DNA of 64,000 nucleotides, taken from positions 124,001 through 188,000 of the forward strand of contig JAAXNY010000017.1 in assembly GCA_013420905.1 (NCBI GenBank). Direction: 5' to 3'. This document shows, piece by piece, positions 32,012 through 42,553 of the stretch. The notes below the pieces were generated by a model. The model did no database searches. It saw only the letters and a list, made by a program, of their open reading frames with translations, and was not told the DNA's origin. Source of the DNA: Collybia mongolica (lineage: Eukaryota; Basidiomycota; Agaricomycetes; Agaricales; Clitocybaceae). The stretch's first letter is position 1. Each line of letters starts with the position of its first letter. The position numbers were made by a program, and so were the translations under genes.

Positions 32012-33733
32012 TCAAAAATCGGAGCTCATATCGTCTTCGTCTATCTCTCCATCCTGTATACCCTTAGCGAGTTCCTTCTCGCGTTCGCGCGCACCTTCAG
32101 CTGCAGCAAGTTCTTTCCGATGGGCATTAAGGGGATAGCGCATAGCCTGTGGGAGGAACAGTGTGAGCATTACATAAAATTGGACGTTAGATAGACCAAC
32201 CTTGATGCTTTCATTGTGCAGCTCCAAACAGAACCCAATACGACGCGAGAAGACATCGCTAACTTCAGGCCCATACCCACCTTTCTGTGTTCCACACTCC
32301 ATCCATCCCTTCTCATGCACGATGCGGCCCTCAATGACGCCGTCCCTGATGGCTTTGCCAACAATATATTCTGCATCTTCCTCAGAGTCCAGGTGAAGCT
32401 TCACGCAAATATCGCGCAAGGAGATGCGTGAGTATGAGAGCGATAGTCGCCGAATGCCTGTTTTTATAACATTCTGACGAAGTCGGACAATGAGTGTGTA
32501 TGTTTTATCCGCCTCGAACTGAGCAGCGTGTTTGGTAAGAGTAGACTGGAATTGTGATAGAGAACCCGTCCGGACAGCTGAATATTGTGTCAATGAGCAA
32601 GCATACGGGTTTGACAGAGGAAACGCACCTTTCACAATTTCAAAATATGCGCTCAGCGCTTTCTCAAGTACAAGGTGTCGGAATAGACTTCTCTCCGGAA
32701 TCTCGCCCATTAACAGTTCTACGACGATGAAGAACTTGTGTACGGCCTGGTAAAATCCGGGCGCGGTTTTTGGTGGGGGTGCGCGTCGAATGGCGTGTTG
32801 AAGGTTAGTATGGGCTTCACTGTAGTTGAGCTGGACTGCCTTGATACGACCAAGGTAGTAGTGGTACCGCGCGAATTGGGGATTGCTAGCGGATGGAGGG
32901 AATGTAGTCTTCGATACCAGCTTGTCAGCTTGATCGTAAAGACTGTAGTGCACATAGTTGCGCAGAAGGCGATTGATGAGGGATGCTTGAGTTTCATCAT
33001 CGTGGCGTAGAGAGGCTGTTCTTTGGGCTGCCAGGAAAAGTCTACAGTGACATCAAGCCAGTGCTAAAAAAAAATGATCGATAGCTACACTTACGGTCGG
33101 ACGTCCGCCAACTCGCCACCGAGTTCGTACGCTCTCTCCACAGCGAACCAAATCTTCGCAGCAATAGGGTCCATACTCCGACGGTTGAGCTTCTGCATTT
33201 TCTCAACTGTTTCATGGGCGAGTTTTATAGCCTTTGGATAGGTTTCAGGTGACCTCTGGAGATGGTGGAGAATGAGCAAGCGGAGGTATATTTCCCCTTC
33301 GGCGACGGGTTCAGAGGGTTGTGCTGTGCCCTTTGCAGGGGTTGATGTAGAGTCGATCTCCATTGCTTGCTCGGTAGCGGATGCTTCTGGAAGCCATGAA
33401 AGAAGTGTTTTCTTTTCCAGGGTGTCTGTACAAGGCTGAGAGGACGAGGGCGTTGTGGCCGATGAAATACACACCTTTAACGTAGACCTCCTCAATAGCA
33501 TTTCTGACGACATTAGCATCTATCCGTTTGCGCAACGCTGTCAAGGTGCGTAGAACACGGTGGGTAAACCTTGGTTCAAGTGTCGAAACCGCCCTTTCGA
33601 TGAGCGCGATATTAGACTTGATCTCGGATACTGGGGATGGTTTAGGCTTGGGTTCCTCCTTCTTCTTCTCCCCCTCCTTGGTATCGTCAGCCTTTGTTTT
33701 AGTATCTGCGGGCTTCATTTCTACGTCGGCCAT
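32012..33733 (-). CDS. RPN3: 26S proteasome regulatory subunit Rpn3 (PSMD3)
   Basis: Rpn3 is a PCI-domain scaffold of the 19S lid. The start MADVEMKPADTKTKADD leads a charged leader, then SEIKSNIALIERAVSTLEPR and VRNAIEEVYVKG. The TPR-like middle includes ETYPKAIKLAHETVEKMQKL and RYHYYLGRIKAVQLNYSEAH. The PCI winged helix has SYSRISLRDICVKLHLDSEE, VGKAIRDGVIEGRI and the C-terminal YPLNAHRKELAAAEGARERE, ending EIDEDDMSSDF. The acidic end is typical of the family. Several short introns, no lesion. It diverges from the tRNA-Cys gene 119 bp away. Confidence 0.94.
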
Positions 33734-33852
33734 GTTGGTGTGAATTGGAAAAGTAGGTCGGATGAAGGTGACGCGTCCAACGCGATTGATGGTTAGCGGA
33801 ACCCGGAACCCAAGAGTTTGATTCGTAACCTTTGTCGTTGACAGTTTGATAG

Positions 33853-33937
33853 GTCTCAATAGCTAAGTGGTATAGCATGCGATTGCAGTTGCGTATCAAC
33901 ATATCGCAGGGTCCGGTGTTCGAACCACCGTTGGGAC
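33853..33937 (+). tRNA. tRNA-Cys (GCA) with an intron of about 14 nt
   Basis: The acceptor stem is GTCTCAA at 33853-33859 paired with TTGGGAC at 33931-33937 (one G-U pair). The A box includes TAGCTAAGTGG and the T arm is CGGTG-TTCGAAC-CACCG. The anticodon stem TGCGA/TCGCA encloses TTGCAG, then an intron starting after position 37 (TTGCGTATCAACAT), then A. The anticodon therefore reads GCA, cysteine. Total 85 nt including the intron, and no CCA is encoded, as expected. Confidence 0.88.
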
Positions 33938-34165
33938 TTGTTTTTGCCAGTTCACCTTTTTCAAACTTCTCGTTCTGTCAGGCACACAAACATCTGGGGC
34001 CTAATAGTAACGGAAATTGTTATATATGCGGCTAACTATGGCGTACCCCAAGAACCTCATTTTGTAGGTTCACCACAGGGAAGGGTGGCCATACGATGAT
34101 GACCTCGAATTCCTCTGAGTACCACAAGATTATAATCTTTATTTACTGTTGTTGATCACCATGTT

Positions 34166-37100
34166 TTATGATTGTGACACCTCCACATTTAGAGTAATTT
34201 TTACAGCGTTCTTGCTCTTTGCCCAGCTCATGAGCGAGTTACTTGCCTGTTCTCTCCCTATTTCAACTGTCACGCACCGCGACTGGGCCTGCAAATTCAT
34301 GGTATGCTCTAATTCTGTGCCGCTGCAGCATTCAAGAACATCACCGGGTCCCACAGCGCGGACCGAGCGTAAATTTGCAAAAAGCCGTCGCTTCACGAAC
34401 TACAGACTTTCTTTTGGGAGCATCATCAGCATACGGCTGAATGAAGGTCGCGTCAAGGCTGACGCGGTGGTGACGACATTCGCCTGTCCCTCAACGATGA
34501 ATATGATTCGATCATTGCCTGTTGCGGAAACGGTCAGCGTAACACTCAACTTCTAAGGATGTTAGGCCTACTTTGTCGTGTTATTGACTGCCGAGGAGCG
34601 TAACAAAAGAAACGCGCCCCCTCACTCATAAATCTCTCTGCATCTAGTAGGGGTTTGAATAAGACATCCCTCGAGGGTCGTGTATCTTCACTATGTGTTT
34701 GGGGTTCAACCGAAGTCTGAACGTCAAAATCAAATAGTGTGCAGAACTTGTCGTAGATATCGCTATCTGATCGCGACAATGTCTCGTCTTTGGTTTCTGG
34801 AGAAAGAAAGAGTATCAGTGGGGCTAGCTAAGGACCAACATGTGCATTAAATTTACCCCTCTGTTCGATAACAAGGCTCTCCTCATATTTTTGTTGACAC
34901 CAGGCCACAGATTCGCCTCTTGTCCCAAAAGCCAGGATTGTTTTTTGCTCTGTGACCTCTGGATCGAAGGCGAGGGTAATTCCAGCGCGCTCAAAGTCGG
35001 CATGTACCCCGGAGCCTTTCTGGACTCCGCAAAGAATAATGCTTGTAGAACGGGGAGCCAAATCGCGGACCCCACGATCAAAACATTGGGCTGCGGCGGT
35101 CTCTAACCGGTGTACCGATGTCATGTCAACAATTATAAACGATGCTTGCGCCTTTGGGTCGAGGAGCTTCATTTCGAGGGAAGGGATACTGGCAAAGACT
35201 TCATCCAGAATCATATTAGCCCAGCCAAAGCAAAAATATAATTTAACCCACAGACGTAGCCTGATAATACAACTACCCGTGCATTAATTTTCAGCAAGAG
35301 ATCATCCGCGCTGCCTTGACTAAGAATACTAGGGCTTGTTCCTGCGGTCTCGACATCTAGGTTGTCAGGTACGCGATTGGAGTTCGAAAGTGTGTTTGCA
35401 GAAGGCATATGGCTGAGTGGATAAATCGGCACGGAGGTAGATTGGCCTTGACTATGGTGTGTCTCGTTCCATTCTTCCCACTGTATAACTCGAGCTCTCT
35501 GTTTCGTATATCAGCACGACCGTAATGATATAGCATAACATGGGGACTCTCACAGAATCTACGACCCCGTAAACAAGGTATACAGCGGTCGCAGTCCCGA
35601 TACCCACCCCAAAGCCTTCCGCGAAACCTAAGAAGGTACATGCGAATAGAGTAACCATTACAACACCCCACTCAAGTAGAACTGATGTCTGGGCTGATTC
35701 CCATACGGCCTCAAGCAGGAGTTCTATGCCAAGGAACAAGACCAGTGCTGAAGCCAGCACGGTAGGAACATATGGAAGGAGGAGGCTTGAAGTGAAAAAG
35801 AGAACACACGTCAGCATTGTCACGATGGCCATCTCAAATCGGCCACCGTTGGCCCGGGTTATGAACACCGAATATGAATATTGCTAAAACATTGATTTAT
35901 CAATATACACGGCAAGGGGCAGCGGTGGGTCAGACTGACCAAAATATTTGGTACGGTACCTGTGACTCCAGAAAGAAGATTTGCTACACCTTGGCCCAGA
36001 AATTCGTGGTTCGTGTCGTAGGGTACATCTAGGCTGAATGCTAAGGCGGGAACGAAGATCGGCAAGTTAAATACGCCTATGACGACCAATAGCACTATAT
36101 TGGCAATAGCATGTTTCAAAGCCCACCATTCCACCCTTGGGAAGTCAAACTCCCGCCAGTAGATCCATGAAGTGCTGATGCCGCTCTGTTGTGCGGCGGT
36201 AACATCAACCCTGAAGAGCCAGCCATGTGTGATGAGCGTATCTTGAGGAGTCTGCATTGAACCCGCGATGATCCAGAATGAATATTATTGGAATGGAACA
36301 GAGACTGGCAGGAATGAAGTAAGCGTGATGCGTTGCACCGCGCGTCAAGCGCGCTAGCACGCGAGACCTCTTAGATAGAGATAGAATGAATGCAGGGACA
36401 AATGAGGCTGCCAAGAGAGGAAGATGGGAAGGGGAAAATAAAACTGATCCAGCTGACGATAATGTTAATAGTGGTGACGATTCCGGAAGCATTAGGCCAA
36501 GCCCAAGAATGAATAGCGAGAGACCGATAGCACCAACAGCACCGGTAAGGACAGTTTGAGGAAAATAAGCGACCTATATTTGTCACCATGAGCGAGGCCG
36601 AAAGTAAGTCCTAACGACACATACCACATTTCCCAGTTTGAGGATGCCAAGGATAATGAAAACAAAACCTGTTAGAAAACTAGTGAGGGCGTAGGCAGCC
36701 ATGACTGTGGGAACTAGGGCAGGGTTCTCGGGCCCCAGGGCGCCCCGAAGATCGTTACCAATGCCCTGAAGAAAGGGTAGAATTTCTATCAACATTGCAC
36801 CAAGGCCACCGGGGAAGCGCGAGCCCCCTAATGTCATCGCAACCTGGGAAAGTATACCGCTTGGGTAGATGACGAGATGTTTTTAAATGTAAGCAGGAGG
36901 TGTCTAAAATTGACGGATCTCATAATATACATTGATACCCCTTGAATCTGTAGAGACTTGAATTGAGTTGGACCCGCGCCTTCCTCTGAGGGGAAGAGCA
37001 AAAGACCAGTGGAGACTAAAAATATAGTTTAGGGGCACTGGATGAAGAACAAACATAATCCTCTCACCAGCATCGAGAATATTAAAAAACGTGCCGAGAA

Positions 37101-37179
37101 GGACCGCTGGTAGCGCGCGATATAATCGTCCTGGAGCGTTCGAAATTGTACGCATAAACCGAGCCCTAAGGACATCCAT
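34166..37179 (-). CDS. SulP-family membrane transporter with STAS domain, resembling fungal Vsb1/Ygr125w
   Basis: The first exon ends RALPAVLLGTFFNILDA, the opening helix of the SulP fold in the Vsb1 subgroup. Later helices include FLTGFVFIILGILKLGNVV, TVLTGAVGAIGLSLFILGLG and LLLPYVPTVLASALVLFLGI, then GWGVVMVTLFACTFLG-like and GFGVGIGTATAVYLVYGVVD. The cytosolic STAS domain has ASFIIVDMTSVHRLETAAAQ then STSIILCGVQKG. A C-terminal extension with RIIFIVEGQANVVTT and RSVRAVGPGDVLE resembles a weak cyclic-nucleotide-binding-like fold, as I recall for Vsb1 relatives. Yeast Vsb1 is a vacuolar protein tied to basic amino acid storage, and true sulfate uptake is an alternative role. Introns in the last 700 nt are uncertain. 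Confidence 0.68.
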
Positions 37180-37935
37180 GGTGGGAGTATAGAAAAGAAA
37201 AGTGCAACGACAACCGTTCAAAATTCAAATGAATGAGTCAAACAACCGGAACTTTTGTAAGAAATTCTTGATCAGCGATCCCGAATCGTGCATACCTCCG
37301 GATCAGCAATCAATTCCAAGGAGTTTGCCGAGGCGCACTCGACGGGGCACGCCACCTTGGGCGTCAGTAATGTAGACAACCTTTGTGTACCGTAGGGTAC
37401 ATTCCGAGTCGAAACCGAGGGCACTCACAGGGGTGCGACCAATCAATAAAGCGTAACTCCTATATACGCCAACGCTGAAAATATCAAGACTTGTCCCCGG
37501 GGCCCGCAGTTGAGCGTTTACTGGCGTATGAAGATTGCTAGTAATGTATATCTGTCGACCAAAGCACTTTGAAAGTCTGATTTTCATCCATGCAATACAT
37601 GGTATGCCCCAGTAATAATTACTGTACATTTTCGATATATGCACAGGGGGCGATTATTGTCTATATGTCCAATGCAAGCTCCTGTGGTTTCTGTTTGAGT
37701 CCTATCCTTGGTTTATGCGCCGCCCCATACTTGGGCCTAAGCGTCAGGGAGATCCGCTGTGGTTGTGAAAAGGGATCATGGGGGTATCTTTGAGTATGGG
37801 CATAAGAGTGGCCCGGGAGTGACTTGGGTAGACTGAATGCCCATAGCATCATCTCGTCGAAGCGACCTGACCCGAAGCCGAAGCTGCAGTGGGATATAGC
37901 CAAAAGCTTCAAAATCCTGAGCTTCGGCTTCGGCA
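37180..37935. other. Intergenic region between the SulP gene and the EDE1-like gene
   Basis: It contains the SulP promoter side and the 3' end of the EDE1-like gene. A 113-codon minus-strand frame at 37303-37644 has no recognisable family and is probably chance or a remnant. Confidence 0.35.
37872..37933. repeat. Perfect 14-bp inverted repeat just after the EDE1-like stop codon
   Basis: CCGAAGCCGAAGCT at 37872-37885 and its exact complement AGCTTCGGCTTCGG at 37920-37933 are separated by 34 nt. The second arm ends two bases before the stop codon (37936-37938) of the minus-strand gene. A transcript would therefore fold a hairpin at the start of its 3' untranslated region. Confidence 0.8.
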
Positions 37936-40569
37936 TTACACAGGGATAAAATCGTCATCGTAGGCAGGCGGAGGAACATTAGGGTCTTCACGCGTCTGCG
38001 AGGATGTTGGATTCTGGAGCTGCGCTTTCAGATGACGGAGTTCTGTTTTAAGGGTCCCTACTTCTTGCTCAAGTTCCTCGGAGCGACTGGATCCAGCCTG
38101 AAGTTGCGCAATCACCTGCTGCGACTGGCGAAGCCGGGCTTTCAACCCTTCATTCTCCTGAGTGACTTGCTGTAAGACTCTTTGCAATTCATTGTCGTCG
38201 CTCGACGTTTGTAACTTCTGTATAAGCTGCTCCAACTCTTGAACCTGAAAAGAAAGCTGCTGATTTCGCCGTCTGAGGGCATCATTCGTCGCATGGTCCT
38301 GCGATAGGAGGAGCTGCACGGTAGATTTGTCCATATCTCGCATCCGTTTTTTTAGGTCCTCATTTTCGCGTGTAACATCTTTCATAAGAATGCGAAGTTC
38401 GCGTATGTTCGCTTTGGTTCCCGACGGTTGCGAGTGACTGATCGTCTCTTCCATTTCCGATGTGCGACTTCGGAGCTGTTCGTTGTCTTGCTCCAGGGTC
38501 TGGACTCGGGCTTTCAAGTCGCCAGCCTCGTCCAGCAACCGAGACGACTCTTCAGCTGCTTCCTCCAATTGTTGAATTTTGGTCTTGAGGTTCTCGTTCT
38601 CACGAGCGGAGAGCTCCAGGTGACGAGTGGATTGAATGAGTTGAGCTCGAGTGCTATCCATGTCTGCGACTTGTTGTGTAAGACGTCTGTTTTGTCGAGT
38701 GAGATCTTCCGCCACCTCATTCTTCTCTGACTCTGCTATCAGCTGGGACGTCAAGTTCTCCAACTCCCTGACCTTTTCAGCAAGGCCTTCGTTGTTACGA
38801 ATTAATTCCTCGTTTTCCATCTGAACCCCATTGCGAGTTTCAACCATATCTAACAGTTGTTTGACATAGATTTCAAGGTCAGTGTTCTCTTTTTCCAAAT
38901 TCTCGACTCGGTTGGTAAGCATCGTCTCCATCTCGGAAGGTCGACATTGCTGTAGTTTGATGTTATCGAAAGTCGGTGGTGGTCGAAAGATTTCGGGTGG
39001 CGCTGAATAACGACATCGTAAGCATTGAGCACTTCATCTAGTGAGATACCTACCAGAGCTGTGAGAAATGGAATGTCGAGCTTTCAAAATAGATGTAGGC
39101 TTGGGCGGGATGGGGGGTCGTGGTGCGTAGAGAGTTTCAGAACGAGGCTTGGTCAAACGATTCGGCTTTGGGCGGTCCTCAATGGAAGGGGAGTTTGGCA
39201 AGGATTGTATACCAGATTTAGGACGCTTAATGGTAGACCTTAAGGATGGAGGAACAAGCGAACGTGGTAGAGAGAAAGGTAAGGGTGCACCAGAAAGCCT
39301 GTGTTTTAACAAGTGCATCGCCACTGCGAATTCATCTCTTGTCAGCCGATTATCATTGTTGATATCAGCAAGGTCCCTGCATATTCCTTAGTCGCTACAT
39401 CCGCTGCGAAGAATCAACAACGTACCAAATATGAGCTAAATCCTCTGGTGGCAGTTTGAATCTTAACATAAATTTCGCTGCCATATCTCCCTCAACGTAA
39501 CCACTAGGGTCTGGCTTCAATGCATCGTAGTGAAAGTTGGCATCAAGCAGTTCCTCAGGGCTTACGTCCCAATCATCAATGCGCGCAGTACTCAGAGAGA
39601 ATGACTCTATCCTGTCAGGTTTCAGTGGTGTCGGGAAGGCAGGGCTCTTAGCAGAGGGCTTATTGGGTATTGGTGGTGGGGCAATGGACAACGGAGGTGA
39701 TGGAGGGGAATGATTCGTGCCAAGATACGTTATCCGTTCATATATGCGTGTTGGGAATGTTGAGGGAATGGTAGTAAGTTGGCCAGACGCGATTGCTTGA
39801 ATCAAGTACATCCCTAGCGCGAAGTCGTTAAAGTCAAGATTTCCTCTTTTCTGGGTATCAGCAATATTCCTAGTGGCATGTGAGTTAAAACTCGCGACGG
39901 AGTAGGAGGTATGGAATGGAATAGCCTTTCTTTGGGGATGAAATAGCAAAAGACATACCAAATCTGCCATAGATCCTCTGGCGAGAGATTTGATTCAAGG
40001 AAGCAGTCCCGAGCCTTGTCACCTGTGAGATGTCTGCAATCATGAACTGGCCCTCCATAATACACACTCACCATCGAGTAAATCATTAGTTGGTCCACAC
40101 TCCAAAAACCAACTCCAAAACTTCTTCAGATCCTGCGATGTAAAGGGGGGAAGGGTTTCTGATAGTGGCCTGGATTTGTCATCTCTCGAAAGGGTATCGT
40201 CTGAAATCCCTCTTATCTTGGGTACTGGACCAGCTACCAGCAAAGGTGTCAATGTGCGATATGGACGAATAGGCTGTATATCATCATACGTATATTAACT
40301 AATGCGGGAGTCACCTCTTTGCCACTCTGTGCCCATCCTATGAGTCTGACTGCGACAGCCAAACCCCTCTCTGACAGGTGTCCGCTATGTTCCTCATCTG
40401 CGACATTCCAAATCGTACTGAGGACTGCGGGGGGAAGGTCGACAGTCTCCGCAAATATCTCGACCGCAGCATCCCCTGTGATGATTCCGAGTGCGTGATT
40501 GCCCGCGCGAAGGAATATTCGTGAAACAAGAGCGTCTTCTTCCTCCGTTGCGAGGAATCTTCCCGTCAT
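37936..40569 (-). CDS. EH-domain endocytic scaffold, Ede1/Eps15 type
   Basis: Ede1/Eps15 proteins nucleate clathrin-coated pits. Three EH domains are visible: one near the start ([20 protein letters not shown] then ADEEHSGHL), a second ([20 protein letters not shown] then [13 protein letters not shown]), and a third ([20 protein letters not shown] then [13 protein letters not shown]). EH pockets bind NPF peptides. A Pro-rich linker follows, then about 300 residues of coiled coil full of Leu, Glu and Gln heptads. The end is [13 protein letters not shown], containing a PPxY motif that could bind WW domains of a Nedd4/Rsp5 ligase. No UBA domain is present, unlike yeast Ede1, so this is a short form. 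About six introns. Start [14 protein letters not shown] chosen by family fit. Confidence 0.85.
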
Positions 40570-41194
40570 GATGATAGCTCGCAGAAACAAGATAAGCAGG
40601 GGCGACTTGGACTCGATGAGGAGATGTCACAATAATATACTCCGGCTGCGGCGCAAATGGGCATAGTAGTGGTTTGCTCCTCGGCTGATGTCTCCTAGGA
40701 CAGCCCTAAACTTGGTGATTAGGCACCTGACAGACGTTGGGAAGCGGTGGAAGGCTGGGCCATTGTTGTGGTGTGATGAAATTCGCACAGCCGAGTGTAA
40801 ATGGGCACAAACAGGATAGTTGTAAGCTGGACAGAAAATGTCAATTTGGGCCTGACTGATGCTTATTTTTGAAAAAATGTAAGAAATTCATGAGCTCGAT
40901 AGTTGCTCTTGCTCAGCTACATTGGATTGGAAAAAAAAAATTACATTTTAGACTTTGGTCAAAGTTATGTCTGTGTAATGTCTACTAATCCCGACGAGAA
41001 AGTTATGGCTGTGTGTAAAATGGTCCTATTAATACATTACGATAGCGTGAGGGATGGATAGATGACTGGAGTGCTGTTGGGTGTTGGTGCTTGATGTACA
41101 TATAGACAACGTTGTGGAAATATACAGGGAGGTGGGGGTATGAGGGGGATGAGGGTCATAAGATTCGTGAGGAGTGACGGGTCGTGCGTCTGAA
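40570..41194. other. Intergenic region between the EDE1-like gene and the HMG-box gene
   Basis: About 620 bp holding the EDE1-like promoter and the 3' end of the HMG-box gene. An A-run lies near 40930. No gene is visible. Confidence 0.4.
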
Positions 41195-42553
41195 TCAGCC
41201 ATGATAGTTGAAATTGAAATATTCCGACATCTCAGCGTATGCCTCCTCTGGTGGGGAGGTTGATGGGATGGCGTATTTGGTGGCCTCAGTTTCCAAGTGA
41301 ATTTCCATGCCACATCTGTCGTCAGGTATGTCGAGGCCATAGGAAGGACCGAAGTCAACGTAATCGTAGCCCCCTTCTTGGGAAGACATACTGATCGCAA
41401 CGGGGTCCCAGTCGTCATGGATCGCGATTGGTATGGACGAAATAAAGGCCATATTATTTTGAGTGCTGTGTGCAAAAAGCAGGACATCATGTGGGGTTGG
41501 CATGTTGGGAAAAGGTTTATCCATTAAGGTATCCTCGGATGATAGAGAAGGCCTGAAACCAAATACTTCTGGAATGGCATCATAACTCGGGTGGCGAACA
41601 GGGTGGTCATATAGTTCAGATTTCTGGAATTTTTTCAGGGAAAATGTCAGATGTGATAAGATTGGCAATGTTTGAAACGTACCCTGTCAGAATTACCAGG
41701 TAGAGCTCGTACACTCGAACTATCCGGGGTTGGAATGGAGGACCAATCGAAATTATTGAATTCGATACAAGGCTCGTTGTCGGAATAAGTCAAATCGAGC
41801 ATTTCGGGTGACTCCGAGGTGAAAGATTCAGGCTTTGGGGAGGGAGTTGGCAATGTAGAACGGAAGTCCTCTAGTGATGGTGAGAAGTGTGGAAGAGATG
41901 GGAGGATGATGGGCTCGACAGTAGTAATAGAGCTCCGGCGAATGGTAGACAACTTTTTCGAGAGGAGTTCTTTCTTGGGCAGTGTTTTCCTCTTCGATGC
42001 GGCAGCCTTCTTCTCCTTACCTGGCGCGTATGAGTAGGTAGGATACTTGCGTTGATGGTCCTCCTTCTCCTTCTTCGCCATCTCCTCGAAGGGTTGCTTT
42101 TCTTCTGGAGTAAGGAGTGTCCAGACTCTGCCCGCCTCCTTGCTGATTTCATTCTGATCATGACCTCCAGAGTTTTTCTTCTTGAGTTTGTAGAACTCGG
42201 AGCGGAAACAGATGAATGAATTTCTGGGTCGCGGTATGCGGTCAGCCTTCTTGCCACGACGTGCGGAGGGTTTATTGATGGAGATCTGAAGAGAGCAGCT
42301 GGCGAGGTGGGTAATTAGCTGTGCTGGTGTAGAGCTCGATGACGTCGCGTCAGATGGTGGGGGTGTTGGATAGTGTGCGTGGGCCGGCAGGGTCTGCCAA
42401 CCTTTTTCTGTTAAAGTGTTAGAGGTCGATATCATGACCAGTCACCGGGTGGAAGCTAGACTCACCATCGTATACAATGGGATCATGTTTGAAACGGAAG
42501 GAAGACCGTCGGGTTGTGAGAGCTTCAGTGCTGACATTGCGAAATAGAGGCAT
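41195..42553 (-). CDS. HMG-box transcription factor (MATA_HMG type)
   Basis: Start MPLFRNVSTEALTTRRSSFR at 42553, then an intron and a Pro-rich segment (HAHYPTPPPSDATSSSS). The HMG box is IPRPRNSFICFRSEFYKLKK through ISKEAGRVWTLLTPEEKQPF then YPTYSYAPG. The P-R-P-x-N-[SA]-F opening and the closing P-x-Y-x-Y-x-P are the MATA_HMG pattern found in fungal mating and stress regulators such as Ste11, Prf1 and Rox1. A basic stretch (KKAAASKRKTLPKKELLSKK) may be a nuclear signal. The acidic Ser/Pro tail ends SEYFNFNYHG. The box is DNA-binding, and the regulated genes cannot be read here. The target could be pheromone response, but that is inference. Confidence 0.85.

Noticed and set aside
41195..42553. 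Idea that the HMG-box gene marks a mating-type locus
   Set aside because: Basidiomycete mating loci are built of homeodomain genes or pheromone/receptor genes, and neither is present here.
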